A model generated the notes under the pieces. That model made no database searches, was not told where the DNA came from, and was given only the letters and a program-made list of their open reading frames with translations. Shown here one piece after another: positions 36,757-45,411 of a DNA stretch of 64,000 nt. The stretch is from Kuafuiihalomonas sp964473255 (GTDB lineage Bacteria; Myxococcota; Kuafuiibacteriia; Kuafuiibacteriales; Kuafuiibacteriaceae). The number at the start of each line of letters is the position of its first letter. The stretch's first letter is position 1. A program made the translations under genes and the position numbers. The stretch covers positions 51,717-115,716 of the forward strand of contig CAYYOT010000006.1 of the NCBI GenBank assembly GCA_964473255.1. Reading direction: 5' to 3'.

Positions 36757-37971
36757 ATGATCTCGGAGCTCGTCTGGCGTTTTGCCTCCCTGTGGGCGGT
36801 CGGCTCCATCGTGGCCACGGCCTGCGGCGCACTTTCCCTGATCTGGACGCGTCGCCGTCGTTCGATTCGGCCGCGGTCGCGCCCCCCGATCTCGGTTCTG
36901 AAGCCGCTGAAGGGCGTCGACGACCGTCTCGAAGAAAACCTCGCTGCGCTCGTGGCGCAGGATTATCCCGAATTCGAGCTCATCTTCGGGGTGGCGAGTA
37001 CGGAGGATCCTGCGCTCGCCGTCGTGGAACGACTCCGCGCGAAGTCGTCGCAGGCTCGAATCACGGTGGTGACCGGCGGCGCGCCGGCCGCCCTGAACCC
37101 AAAGGTCGCGAACCTCCTTCAAATACAGGCCAAAGCGCAGCACGACCTGCAGGTGATCTCGGACTCGAACGTGCGACCTCCGCCGTCCTATCTCGACAGC
37201 CTGGCCGAAGCGTACGACGGGGGTGCTGCCGGTTTGGTCCACTCCCCCCTGCGGGGTGTGGGAGAACACGACGTCGGTTCGGCGCTCGAGAATCTCATGA
37301 TGAACACCTGGGTGGCCTCCATGACCGCCTGGGCACAGCTGTTCCGCTACCCCGTCGTCGTGGGCAAGTCGGTCGCGTTTTCGGGATCCGAGCTCGCTCG
37401 GATGGGGGGGTTCGAGCAGATGCAGGACGTCCTCGCCGAGGACTACTTCATGGGCCGCCTCTACCGAGAGGCAGGTCGACCCGTGGTCCTGGCGTCGGGT
37501 CCGGTCGAGGTCGTGCACGAGCGACAGACGATCGGTGAGGTCATCGCGCGCCAGGTTCGCTGGTCGACGATGCGGCGGTGGGTCTCACCGTTCGCGTATG
37601 CGTGGGAGCCACTGGCCAACCCGCTGCCCTACTTGGCCCTGATTGCCGCGGTCTCGTTTGCCGTCGCTGATCCCCGCGCCGCCGACACCGGACGCATCTT
37701 CCTTGCGCTTTGGGCCTTCCGGACGGTGGTGGAAGCGGTCGTGGCCAGTTTGAGCCGCGGCGGCCTCCTTCCTCCCATCCAGTGGCCGCTGCTCGTCGTC
37801 AAAGACTTCCTGTTGGCCTATGCCTGGATCTCCGGGCTCTTTCGCACGCGCATATCCTGGCGCGGCAACCGTATGCGGATCGGAAAAGGGAGTCGTCTTC
37901 GTCCGGAGGGCCGGGGTGAGGCCCTCACGCGCGTGGAGGGTGTGTCGTCTCGCGGGTCCGGCGGGAGCTAG
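36757..37971 (+). CDS. GT21-type membrane glycosyltransferase (ceramide glucosyltransferase/HpnI-like)
   Basis: 404 residues from ATG 36757. It has an N-terminal membrane helix, a GT2-fold domain (P-P-I-S-V-L-K-P-L-K-G), and the D, D, D, (Q/R)xxRW set of family 21: D-S-N-V-R, A-E-D-Y-F-M-G and R-Q-V-R-W. Three more membrane helices follow. GT21 enzymes glycosylate ceramide or, as HpnI, hopanoid lipid head groups. No hopanoid or sphingolipid genes are adjacent, so the acceptor is unresolved. Ends 7 bp before the convergent neighbour's stop. Confidence 0.85.
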   Translation: MISELVWRFASLWAVGSIVATACGALSLIWTRRRRSIRPRSRPPISVLKPLKGVDDRLEENLAALVAQDYPEFELIFGVASTEDPALAVVERLRAKSSQARITVVTGGAPAALNPKVANLLQIQAKAQHDLQVISDSNVRPPPSYLDSLAEAYDGGAAGLVHSPLRGVGEHDVGSALENLMMNTWVASMTAWAQLFRYPVVVGKSVAFSGSELARMGGFEQMQDVLAEDYFMGRLYREAGRPVVLASGPVEVVHERQTIGEVIARQVRWSTMRRWVSPFAYAWEPLANPLPYLALIAAVSFAVADPRAADTGRIFLALWAFRTVVEAVVASLSRGGLLPPIQWPLLVVKDFLLAYAWISGLFRTRISWRGNRMRIGKGSRLRPEGRGEALTRVEGVSSRGSGGS

Positions 37972-37978
37972 GCGTATC

Positions 37979-38806
37979 TCAGTTCCAGGTTCGCTTGCGC
38001 TCTTCGCGGACGAACATGGTCGCCGCTTCCATGGCCAGCAGGTACGACTTGGTGACGGCCGAGCTGAGGTCGCGACCGGGGGCATTCTTCTTCGGCACGA
38101 GCGGATCGGTCCGGCCCATCTTTCCCAGACCCACATACGAAGCGAGCTTGGCGTTCAGGGCGTCAGCGCCCTCCTGAGAGGAGTGCACGGCGATGTGCGT
38201 GATGTCGCCGCTGGATGTGAAACCGATCCCCACCTCACCACGGTAGGACTTCGTCTCCAGCGGCACGAAGACCACGTAGCCGGACTTCTTGTCGTACGTC
38301 ATTTCCGAAAGCATGATCGGGTCTTGGGGGATGAGGCGCAGGTTGCCTTTCTCTCCTTCGAAATCGAAGAACGTGAAGACGACGTGGGTCAGCTGGTCCG
38401 GGACCCGGCCCAAGGCCTTCTCGAGCCGAGCTTTGCCGTACTTGTCGATGGTGTATTCCTTCTGCAGGTAGCGGGAGGCGTCGGGAAAGAAGTCGCCCAG
38501 CCCCAGGTGACGGGTTCGAACGAATGCCACCATGTCCCAAGCGTCCAGGTGGTCGAGCTCGGCGGAGAAAGACTGCGCGGAGTCGACGCAGTTCCCGTCG
38601 GAAAAGGCAGCGTGGAGTCGCTCGTCGCCGATCGCGGCCATCTCTGCGCTCGAAAAGGTGGCGCGAGCCGCGGCGTCGCCGCAGAGCTGGGAGAACAGCT
38701 TGCGGCCGTTCAGCGGATCGCCGACTTGGACGGGGAGGGTGGCGGCGTGAGCCGACCCCAGGCCGAGGATCATCAGGAGCAGCGTCATGAACATTTTCGT
38801 ACTCAT
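37979..38806 (-). CDS. Exported cytochrome c-like protein without a haem motif
   Basis: 275 residues from ATG 38806, with a Sec signal ending A-H-A-A. Residues about 28-100 have the helix layout of a small cytochrome c (N-G-R-K-L-F-S-Q-L-C at the start and D-A-W-D-M-V-A-F-V-R at the end), but C-G-D-A-A-A stands where C-x-x-C-H is expected, so haem c cannot be attached. The C-terminal 150 residues are beta-rich and resemble an FMN-binding-like fold (G-Y-V-V-F-V-P-L-E-T then G-E-V-G-I-G-F), which is a guess. It is divergent from the amidase. Confidence 0.65.
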   Translation of the reverse strand: MSTKMFMTLLLMILGLGSAHAATLPVQVGDPLNGRKLFSQLCGDAAARATFSSAEMAAIGDERLHAAFSDGNCVDSAQSFSAELDHLDAWDMVAFVRTRHLGLGDFFPDASRYLQKEYTIDKYGKARLEKALGRVPDQLTHVVFTFFDFEGEKGNLRLIPQDPIMLSEMTYDKKSGYVVFVPLETKSYRGEVGIGFTSSGDITHIAVHSSQEGADALNAKLASYVGLGKMGRTDPLVPKKNAPGRDLSSAVTKSYLLAMEAATMFVREERKRTWN

Positions 38807-38866
38807 CGCGGGGGTTTCCGAGGGCTTAGCAAACCGACCGCGGCCCGAGCAACCTCTGTGACAGCC

Positions 38867-40240
38867 ATGGAGCGGGAGGGCCTCCGGTCGTGGGCCGAGT
38901 GGATACGTGGAGGTGGCGCCGTCCAGGAACGGGCGGAGCGCGCGGTGGCCGTGCGTCGCCCGGAATGGGGCGCATATCGCGAATTTCGCTCCGAGGACCT
39001 GGTCGCCGGCGCTCGCTGGGTCTCCGACGCGTTCGGTCGAGGGCTCGACCTCGGGCCGCTCGCGGGAGTGCCCGTATCCGTCAAAGACCTCTACGGGGTC
39101 TGCGGCTGGTCCACCTATGCGGGGACGCCGCGTCCACTGCCTCCACGCTTCGAAAGGGAAGGCCCCGTCGTTCGCCGTCTGAGGTCGAGTGGCGCCTTGG
39201 TCACCGGCAAGACGCACACCGTCGAATTCGCGTTCGGCGGGCTGGGAACGAACGCCCACTGGGGAACGCCGCTGAACCCCTGGGACGGGTCGCAGCCCCG
39301 GGTTCCGGGGGGCTCCAGCGCGGGGGCGGGCGTGAGCCTGCTCGAAGGTAGCGCCGATGTCGCTCTGGGCACCGATACCGCGGGCTCGATCCGGATTCCG
39401 GCGGCCTTCACTGCGACCGTCGGACTCAAGCTCGGCGCTCGACGCTGGTCCCGCGAAGGCATCGTACCCTTGAGTCCTACGCTCGACTCGGTCGGTGTCA
39501 TGGCGAGGACCGTCGACGACGCATCGTTCGCTTTTCACGCGCTCGATGGCCGGCCCGATCAGGCCTGGCACCCCTCCGCGATGCCCGACGCTTCCCACGT
39601 CGATCTTCGCATCCACGAGCGCCACTTCTTCGACGACGGGGACCCGTCGACGCTCGAAACATTGCAGGATGCCTTGCGAGAACTGGGCCGCGGCGGATTT
39701 CGAATCGGGACCGCCCGAATGCCGGAGGTTGGTGCGGCACTCGGCCTCTTCAATAAAGGATCCGTCACGGGCGTCGAGTGCCTGTCCTTCATCCGTCGCG
39801 AGCTGCCGCAGTGGGAACATTGGCTCGAACCCGCGGTTGCTCCACGGGTTCGCTCGGCAGTCACGATCTCTGGACCCGAGTACGTGCGACGGCGCGCGCG
39901 CCTCGGCCGGCTCGCGCGATCGGCGAGGCTCCGCTTTGGACCGGGAGAAGTCTTGGTCGCGCCGACGGTCGTTCGCGGTCCCCCGACGCTGCACGAAGTA
40001 TCGACGTCCGACGGCTATCGGAAGGCAAATCTCTTGGCGTTGCGCAACACGAGTGTCGCAAACTCGCTGCAGTGGTGTGCCATATCCGTTCCGTGCGGGC
40101 TCGACGCCCAACGCCTTCCCGTGGGTCTCATGCTCATGCTTCCGGCGGGTCGTGAATCCGAGTTACTCGGCGTGGCTCGGAGGGTCGAGCGGATCTTGGG
40201 TACGGCGGAACAGCGCTTCGGTCCGCTCCCGGGACCGTGA
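38867..40240 (+). CDS. Amidase (GatA-like amidase signature family)
   Basis: 457 residues from ATG 38867; the longer frame upstream overlaps the cytochrome-like gene and is spurious. The catalytic triad is visible: Lys in V-S-V-K-D-L-Y, cis-Ser in G-G-S-S-A-G-A, and nucleophile Ser in D-T-A-G-S-I-R-I-P-A. It hydrolyses an amide; the substrate is unknown. GatB and GatC are not nearby, so it is unlikely to be the aminoacyl-tRNA amidotransferase subunit. Its 3' end overlaps thiE (convergent) by 78 bp. Confidence 0.87.
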   Translation: MEREGLRSWAEWIRGGGAVQERAERAVAVRRPEWGAYREFRSEDLVAGARWVSDAFGRGLDLGPLAGVPVSVKDLYGVCGWSTYAGTPRPLPPRFEREGPVVRRLRSSGALVTGKTHTVEFAFGGLGTNAHWGTPLNPWDGSQPRVPGGSSAGAGVSLLEGSADVALGTDTAGSIRIPAAFTATVGLKLGARRWSREGIVPLSPTLDSVGVMARTVDDASFAFHALDGRPDQAWHPSAMPDASHVDLRIHERHFFDDGDPSTLETLQDALRELGRGGFRIGTARMPEVGAALGLFNKGSVTGVECLSFIRRELPQWEHWLEPAVAPRVRSAVTISGPEYVRRRARLGRLARSARLRFGPGEVLVAPTVVRGPPTLHEVSTSDGYRKANLLALRNTSVANSLQWCAISVPCGLDAQRLPVGLMLMLPAGRESELLGVARRVERILGTAEQRFGPLPGP

Positions 40241-40852
40241 CAATGCGTCGTCGACGGACCGTCGAAGCGACCGCGCGGCCTCGACCGGATCGTCAGCCCC
40301 GAGGATCGCAGAAACGACGGCAACCCCCGATGCGCCGGCGTCGATGACATCGGGCGCTCGTTCGCTCGTGATGCCACCGATCCCGACGATGGGCCTACGT
40401 CCAGCGCGGGCTCGAAGCGCGCGGACGCCATCGAGCCCCAGGGGCGGCGCAGTGTCGAGCTTCGTGGGCGTGGTCCAGACGGGGCTCGCGGCCAGGTAGT
40501 CGGCGCCGGGCTCCTCGGGTGTCTGCGCGAGCTCGTCGATCGATAGGCCTATGAACGCTCGTTTTCCGAGTCGCCGACGCGCCGAGGCAATGCCTTCGTC
40601 CCGCTGTCCGAGATGAACACCGTCGGCTCCAGTCTGGAGTGCGACTTCGACCCGGTCGTTGACCAGGACCGGCACGCCCTTCGGGCGAGCGATGTCGATG
40701 GCCCGGCGGACCTGTTCGGCGACCGCATCATCCGAAAGGTCTTTGGCTCGCACCTGGATGACTGTGACGCCCGCACCGATCAGCGCTCCCAGCCGCGGGA
40801 GCCACGAGTACGCGGGATCGGTGACGAGGTAGACGCGAAGGTCGAGCTTCAC
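40163..40852 (-). CDS. thiE: Thiamine phosphate synthase
   Basis: 229 residues from GTG 40852, which overlaps the thiM stop (GTGA). Motifs: R-V-Y-L-V-T-D, Q-V-R-A-K-D, L-V-N-D-R, G-V-H-L-G-Q, P-T-K-L-D-T-A-P-P-L-G and V-G-I-G-G-I. It couples thiazole phosphate with HMP diphosphate to give thiamine phosphate. The last 40 residues extend past the usual end and overlap the amidase gene, so the true C-terminus may be the weak point of the model. Co-translated with thiM. Confidence 0.93.
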   Translation of the reverse strand: MKLDLRVYLVTDPAYSWLPRLGALIGAGVTVIQVRAKDLSDDAVAEQVRRAIDIARPKGVPVLVNDRVEVALQTGADGVHLGQRDEGIASARRRLGKRAFIGLSIDELAQTPEEPGADYLAASPVWTTPTKLDTAPPLGLDGVRALRARAGRRPIVGIGGITSERAPDVIDAGASGVAVVSAILGADDPVEAARSLRRSVDDALSRSRERTEALFRRTQDPLDPPSHAE

Positions 40853-41640
40853 GATGCCTCGACGATCCACGCTCCCGAGTCCAGCTCCCGACCATCTAGA
40901 CTGTACAGGGCGTCCAGGAGAGCGGCGCGAAAACTTCCTGGGCCCGAGCTCGCAGCGCTCCCGGCTTGGCTCCCGGCGGCCTTGAAGGTTGCGAGGGCGG
41001 CGACCGCGGCGGTCAGTCGGTCGGACTCGACCGCGGCAAATGCGCCAACCACGGCGCTGAGCGCGCAACCGACGGCGGTCACCCGCGTCATCAAATGGTG
41101 TCCGCCGCGAACTTCGATGACGCGTTTCCCGTCGGTAACCAGGTCTCGAGCTCCGGTGAGCGCGACAACCGCATGGGACGCCCCCGCGAGCTGCTTGGCG
41201 TCCTTGAGAGCCGCCTCGACCGGGTCGGTGCTGTCCACACCCTTACCGCCCGAGCCGGATCCGACCAGCGCTCGGATCTCCGAAGCGTTGCCGCGAATGA
41301 TCGACACACCCGCCCGAATCAACCGCGCCGCCGCTCGGCTCCGGTAGGTGGTCGCTCCGGCACCCACCGGGTCGAGGACCACCGGCCGGTCCCGATGCAC
41401 GGTGACCCGCGCAGCCTCCTCCATCGCATCCACCCAGCGAGGTGACAGCGTTCCGATGTTGTTCACCAGGGCGGACGACAGGTTCGCGAAGTCGGCGACT
41501 TCCTCCGTGGCATGGACCATGGCGGGCGATGCCCCCACTGCGAGGAGCGCGTTGGCGGCCAGATCCATCGACACGTAGTTCGTAATGCAGTGTACGAGCG
41601 GTGACGTCTCACGGACGCGGTCGAGGGCAGCACCATACAT
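40849..41640 (-). CDS. thiM: Hydroxyethylthiazole kinase
   Basis: 263 residues, ribokinase-like fold. Motifs: H-C-I-T-N-Y-V, V-L-D-P-V-G-A-G-A-T, G-N-A-S-E-I and V-G-C-A-L-S-A-V-V-G-A-F with the catalytic Cys region. It phosphorylates thiazole alcohol in the salvage route to thiamine. No TPP riboswitch was found upstream (the C-U-G-A-G-A core is absent); instead a perfect inverted repeat lies 50 bp before the start. Confidence 0.93.
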   Translation of the reverse strand: MYGAALDRVRETSPLVHCITNYVSMDLAANALLAVGASPAMVHATEEVADFANLSSALVNNIGTLSPRWVDAMEEAARVTVHRDRPVVLDPVGAGATTYRSRAAARLIRAGVSIIRGNASEIRALVGSGSGGKGVDSTDPVEAALKDAKQLAGASHAVVALTGARDLVTDGKRVIEVRGGHHLMTRVTAVGCALSAVVGAFAAVESDRLTAAVAALATFKAAGSQAGSAASSGPGSFRAALLDALYSLDGRELDSGAWIVEAS

Positions 41641-41689
41641 CGCCCTCCGGCGTATCTCGCCTGAATCGCCTCCTCAAGCGGAGTGGGAT

Positions 41690-41716
41690 GGCACGTCATC
41701 GTTACGGTGACGTGCC
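41690..41716. repeat. Perfect 9-bp inverted repeat between thiM and the CBS gene
   Basis: GGCACGTCA, a 9-nt spacer, TGACGTGCC. It lies in the divergent gap, 50 bp upstream of the thiM start and 114 bp upstream of the CBS gene start. It could be a dyad operator serving either gene or an RNA hairpin in the thiM leader. Confidence 0.6.
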
Positions 41717-41829
41717 GTCGGTCTTTCGCCGCGGTAACCAACGCGCCGGCGACCCGAGACCGGACGGGCGTTAGCCCCATGGCATGATTCATGGAAGCAA
41801 CTATGAGTCGTGGCAGGAGGCGAAACCAT

Positions 41830-42246
41830 ATGACGAAGCTAAAGGTCCGCGATCTCATGACGGATGACGTCAAAGCCGTGCTCGATGACGATGATCTGGC
41901 GCTGGTGTACGACATGATGGCGCGCGGTAACTTCCGCCACGTGCCCGTGGTCGACAGCGAAGATACGCTCGTCGGCATCGTGACGCATCGTGACCTCTTG
42001 AAGGGTGCGCTCGGGCAAGCATTGGAGCTCCCGGTGAGCGTTCAGCGCGAGCTTCTCCGGCAGATGCGGGTCCGTGACATCATGGTTCAGGAACCGGAGA
42101 CCGTCGAGCCGGAGACTGCGCTCGAGGAGGCCGCCGAGCTCATGATGCTACACAAGCTCGGATGCCTGCCGGTCGTCGAAGGTGGTCGTTTGGCCGGGAT
42201 CATCACCGAGAGCGACTTCGTGCGCTTCGTCGTTGAAGCCGCTTGA
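41830..42246 (+). CDS. Two-CBS-domain protein
   Basis: 138 residues from ATG 41830 with AGGAGG upstream. Two CBS motifs: residues 1-60 (V-R-D-L-M-T ... F-R-H-V-P-V-V-D ... V-G-I-V-T-H-R-D-L) and 78-135 (V-R-D-I-M-V ... L-G-C-L-P-V-V-E ... A-G-I-I-T-E-S-D-F). Together they form a Bateman module that binds adenine nucleotides. It is the first of three CBS proteins in this window; the other two lie at 54 and 60.8 kb. Confidence 0.92.
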   Translation: MTKLKVRDLMTDDVKAVLDDDDLALVYDMMARGNFRHVPVVDSEDTLVGIVTHRDLLKGALGQALELPVSVQRELLRQMRVRDIMVQEPETVEPETALEEAAELMMLHKLGCLPVVEGGRLAGIITESDFVRFVVEAA

Positions 42247-42919
42247 TCCGCTCCGGGACGGGGTTGCCAGCGGTCTCTGCACCGTCCTTCTGATCCTCGC
42301 CCTCGGAAACGCGCAGGCCGAGGCGACGGGAAGCGCAAAGACGTCAACGGCGACGGCCGGCATCGAAGACCGGCTCGGCGAGGACGTCCGCTCCGAGCTC
42401 GAGCGGATCAACCGTCGCCGTAAGAACATTCAGCTCGGCGGCATGCTCACGCTGGGCACGTGGGCGACCGCCAACGTCGTGGTGGGCGTGGTTGGAGACG
42501 TGACCGCCGATGAGCGCGACGTGCGGGCCAACTTCTTCCAGGCGACGTGGATCTGGAACTCGGTCAATTTGATCATCGTTGGGATCACGCTACCAGGCGT
42601 CGTTCGCGAAGACCCCGCCAGCGTGGACTACCAGGAAAGCATCAAGCGTGCCCGGGTGGCGAAGCTGGCTAATCTATTCAATGGGGTGCTGGACTTGGCC
42701 TACGTGGCGACGGGAGCATGGTTGTGGGACCGTGGACTCCGAACCGACGAGGACGCGTTGACCGGGTGGGGTCAGGCTGTCGTCATGCAAGGTAGCTTTC
42801 TCCTGGTCTACGACGTGACGATGTTCATCTTGGGGCAAACGGTCTCCGCTCAGATCGACGACCTGCCGGTCAAGCTGGTTCCCACACGCACCGGAGCGGG
42901 GCTGGCGTTGCGGTTCTAG
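42233..42919 (+). CDS. Inner-membrane protein, unknown function
   Basis: 228 residues if the TTG at 42233 is used, which overlaps the CBS gene by 14 bp; no ATG fits. The N-terminus then reads as a Sec signal ending A-Q-A. After a charged helix there are about four hydrophobic segments (T-W-A-T-A-N-V-V-V-G-V-V, I-W-N-S-V-N-L-I-I-V-G-I and others). Probably coupled to the CBS protein. No family recognised. Confidence 0.6.
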   Translation: MKPLDPLRDGVASGLCTVLLILALGNAQAEATGSAKTSTATAGIEDRLGEDVRSELERINRRRKNIQLGGMLTLGTWATANVVVGVVGDVTADERDVRANFFQATWIWNSVNLIIVGITLPGVVREDPASVDYQESIKRARVAKLANLFNGVLDLAYVATGAWLWDRGLRTDEDALTGWGQAVVMQGSFLLVYDVTMFILGQTVSAQIDDLPVKLVPTRTGAGLALRF

Positions 42920-42953
42920 GCTCGGTAGCGTCGAAGGGCGGAGGACGGTTCGG

Positions 42954-43718
42954 TCACCCGAAGCGTCCCCCGAGATAGTCGGCCGTCATCTCCCGGGTGG
43001 GGTTCGTGAACAGCTTCTCGGTGGGGCCGTGCTCGATGAGCTCCCCGAGGTACATGTAGGCGACGTAGTCGCTGAGGCGCCGGGCTTGCTGCATGTTGTG
43101 GGTAACGATGACCACCGTGACCCGATCGCGAATCCGGCCGACGAGCTCTTCGATCCGCGCCGTAGCGAGCGGATCGAGGGCGCTCGTTGGCTCGTCGAAC
43201 AAGATGACTTCGGGATCGACCGCCAAGGCGCGAGCGATGCACAGCCGCTGCTGTTGCCCGCCGGACAGCGCCAACGCCGAGTCCTTGAGGCGCTCCTTGG
43301 TCTCGTCCCAGAGCGCGGCATCCTCGAGGGCGGCTTCGACGCGGTCGCGCAGCTCGGTTCGATTGCGAAGGCCCCGTAGACGCAGGCCGTACGCGACATT
43401 GTCGAAGATCGACTTGGGAAAGGGGTTGGGCTTTTGAAAAACCATGCCCACGCGGAGCCGTACCTCGATGGGGTCGACCCCGGGTCCGACGAGGTTGATC
43501 TCGTCGGGATGGAGAACGATCCGACCGTCGTAGCGATTGCCGGGATATAGGTCGTGCATTCGGTTGAAGCAGCGTAGGAGCGTCGATTTTCCGCAGCCCG
43601 ACGGGCCGATCAGTGCGGTGACTTGCCGTTCGCCGACCGGAAGGTCGATGTCGCGGAGGGCCTGGTGGCTCCCGTAGAAGAAGTTCAGACCCTCCACCCT
43701 TGCCTTCGTTGGACTCAA
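42954..43718 (-). CDS. pstB: Phosphate ABC transporter ATPase
   Basis: 254 residues from a TTG at 43718 with GAGGAG 6 bp upstream; the TTG overlaps the pstA stop (TTGA). Walker A G-P-S-G-C-G-K-S-T-L-L-R-C-F-N-R-M-H, signature L-S-G-G-Q-Q-Q-R-L, Walker B V-I-L-F-D-E-P-T-S-A-L-D-P and H-loop T-H-N-M-Q-Q-A are all present; N-R-M-H after Walker A is typical of PstB. It energises phosphate import. No phoU follows. Confidence 0.96.
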   Translation of the reverse strand: MSPTKARVEGLNFFYGSHQALRDIDLPVGERQVTALIGPSGCGKSTLLRCFNRMHDLYPGNRYDGRIVLHPDEINLVGPGVDPIEVRLRVGMVFQKPNPFPKSIFDNVAYGLRLRGLRNRTELRDRVEAALEDAALWDETKERLKDSALALSGGQQQRLCIARALAVDPEVILFDEPTSALDPLATARIEELVGRIRDRVTVVIVTHNMQQARRLSDYVAYMYLGELIEHGPTEKLFTNPTREMTADYLGGRFG

Positions 43719-44551
43719 GTCGCTCTCCTCGCCCGCATCTCCACCAGCCACCGCACGACCACGTTGAAGACGAGCACGAGGCCGACCAACACCAGCATGC
43801 CCGCCCAGCCTTGACGAATTCGCTCTGCGCTCGGCTCGGTCGCGGCGGCATAGATCTCGAGGGGCAGCGCCGAGAGTGGTTCTCGGGGATTGGTCAAAGC
43901 CAACGAGCTGCCGCCGGCGGTGAACAGCAGAGGCGCGGTTTCTCCGGCGACGCGCGCGACGGCGAGCATTCCCCCGGTGACGAGACCCGAAGCGGCCGCG
44001 GGCAGTACGACGGATAGGACCACGTCTTTGCGTCGAGCTCCGAGACCGTAGGCGGCCTCGCGATAGGCGTCGGGTACGAGTCGGAGCATTTCCTCCGCGG
44101 TCTTGGCCACGATGGGAACCATGATGATGGCGAGGGCGACGGCTCCGGCCCATCCCGAGTAGCCGAAGTACTGGACCCAGACTGCGTAGACGAGAATGCC
44201 GACGACGATCGACGGTACCCCAGCGAGGATATCGAGGCATATCCGTACGAGACGCGCACCGGGCTGGCCGATCTCGCAGAGCCATATGCCACCGGCCAGT
44301 CCGATCGGTAGGCCGACGAGCGTCGCGAGGCTCACCATCACCAGCGAGCCCAATACGCCGTTGCGCATGCCGCCCTCGGGCGTGGTTTTCTCGAAGAAGG
44401 CCCAGTTCACGCTCCCGAGACCTTGCTCCAACATGGTCACCACGATGCCGGACAGGACGGAGACTCCGACCAGCGCGGCGATGATACAGGCGGTCACTGC
44501 CAGTCGGGACCACAGGCCCTGGCGGGCCACGAACGCGCTCTTGGCCGTCAC
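43715..44551 (-). CDS. pstA: Phosphate ABC transporter permease PstA
   Basis: 278 residues from GTG 44551, overlapping the pstC stop (GTGA); the longer open frame upstream is a shadow of pstC. Six membrane helices, with the EAA loop E-A-A-Y-G-L-G-A-R-R-K-D and the pore motifs of the PstA family (G-E-T-A-P-L-L-F-T). Forms the channel with PstC. Confidence 0.93.
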   Translation of the reverse strand: MTAKSAFVARQGLWSRLAVTACIIAALVGVSVLSGIVVTMLEQGLGSVNWAFFEKTTPEGGMRNGVLGSLVMVSLATLVGLPIGLAGGIWLCEIGQPGARLVRICLDILAGVPSIVVGILVYAVWVQYFGYSGWAGAVALAIIMVPIVAKTAEEMLRLVPDAYREAAYGLGARRKDVVLSVVLPAAASGLVTGGMLAVARVAGETAPLLFTAGGSSLALTNPREPLSALPLEIYAAATEPSAERIRQGWAGMLVLVGLVLVFNVVVRWLVEMRARRAT

Positions 44552-45411
44552 CGCTTGCCGCCTTCCACCAGACGTCGCGCCGCGAGGTTGATGACCACCG
44601 TCATGACGAGCAGGACGAGAGCCACGTAGATCATCGACTGCCGATAGAACTCGCGCGAAGCCTCCTGGTATTGACTCGCGAGAACGCTCGCCATCGTCTC
44701 TGCGGGCAGGCGGAGGTCGAAACTGAGCCGAGGGCTGTTGCCGATCACCATCGTCACCGCCATCGTTTCGCCGACGGCTCGGGCGAGTGCGAGCACCACG
44801 GCTCCAAAGATCCCGAGGCGTCCGTAGACGATCATCATCCAGGTCGCCTGCCACCAGTTGGCTCCCAGCCCCGCGGCGCCTTCCTCGACGGCTCGAGGCA
44901 CCGCCGCCAAGACGTCTCGGCTCACCGCAACGATGAGAGGAAGGATCATGATGGCGAGAATGAGACCCGCCGACAGCAGACTATACCCGGGGCCTCCGAA
45001 GGTATCGCGTACCCAGGGAACGAGGTGAAAGACGCCCCAAAAACCAAAGGCAATACTAGGAATGGCGGCGAGAGTCTCGATGAGGATCCCGACCGGGCGA
45101 GAAAGCCAGGGCGGAGCCAAGCGCGACAGAAAGACCGCCGCGCCAAGTCCCACCGGAACGGCGAGGAGCAGGGCGATGGCCGAGGTCACCACCGTCCCGA
45201 ACATGACGGCGCCCGCGCCGAAGTCGAGGTCGATCGGATCCCAGGCAACCGACCACAGAAACGATGGACCGAAGCGCACGATCGCCGGGTACCCGGCGAT
45301 GACCAGTACGGTCCCCATCAGGGCCACGATTCCCACGGGCGCGAGCGCACCGAGGCTGCTGAGACCGGTGAAGACCCCGTCCACCCAGCGCGACGCTCGT
45401 CGTTCAATCAT
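44548..45411 (-). CDS. pstC: Phosphate ABC transporter permease PstC
   Basis: 287 residues from ATG 45411, which overlaps the pstS stop. Six membrane helices; the EAA loop is E-G-A-A-G-L-G-A-N-W-W-Q and the family motif A-R-A-V-G-E-T-M-A-V-T-M-V is present. Usual length is about 290-310. Forms the inner-membrane channel with PstA. Confidence 0.93.
   Translation of the reverse strand: MIERRASRWVDGVFTGLSSLGALAPVGIVALMGTVLVIAGYPAIVRFGPSFLWSVAWDPIDLDFGAGAVMFGTVVTSAIALLLAVPVGLGAAVFLSRLAPPWLSRPVGILIETLAAIPSIAFGFWGVFHLVPWVRDTFGGPGYSLLSAGLILAIMILPLIVAVSRDVLAAVPRAVEEGAAGLGANWWQATWMMIVYGRLGIFGAVVLALARAVGETMAVTMVIGNSPRLSFDLRLPAETMASVLASQYQEASREFYRQSMIYVALVLLVMTVVINLAARRLVEGGKR

Noticed and set aside
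37820..38866. A long N-terminal extension of the amidase
   Set aside because: It overlaps the cytochrome-like gene on the other strand and has no family similarity; the ATG at 38867 gives a normal amidase.
41641..41829. A TPP riboswitch upstream of thiM
   Set aside because: The conserved CUGAGA and ACCUGAU cores were not found on the minus strand; only a dyad is present.
42954..44513. The long minus-strand frame through pstB as a 519-residue protein
   Set aside because: The upstream half is a shadow of pstA; a TTG at 43718 with a good ribosome site and TTGA overlap gives a normal PstB.
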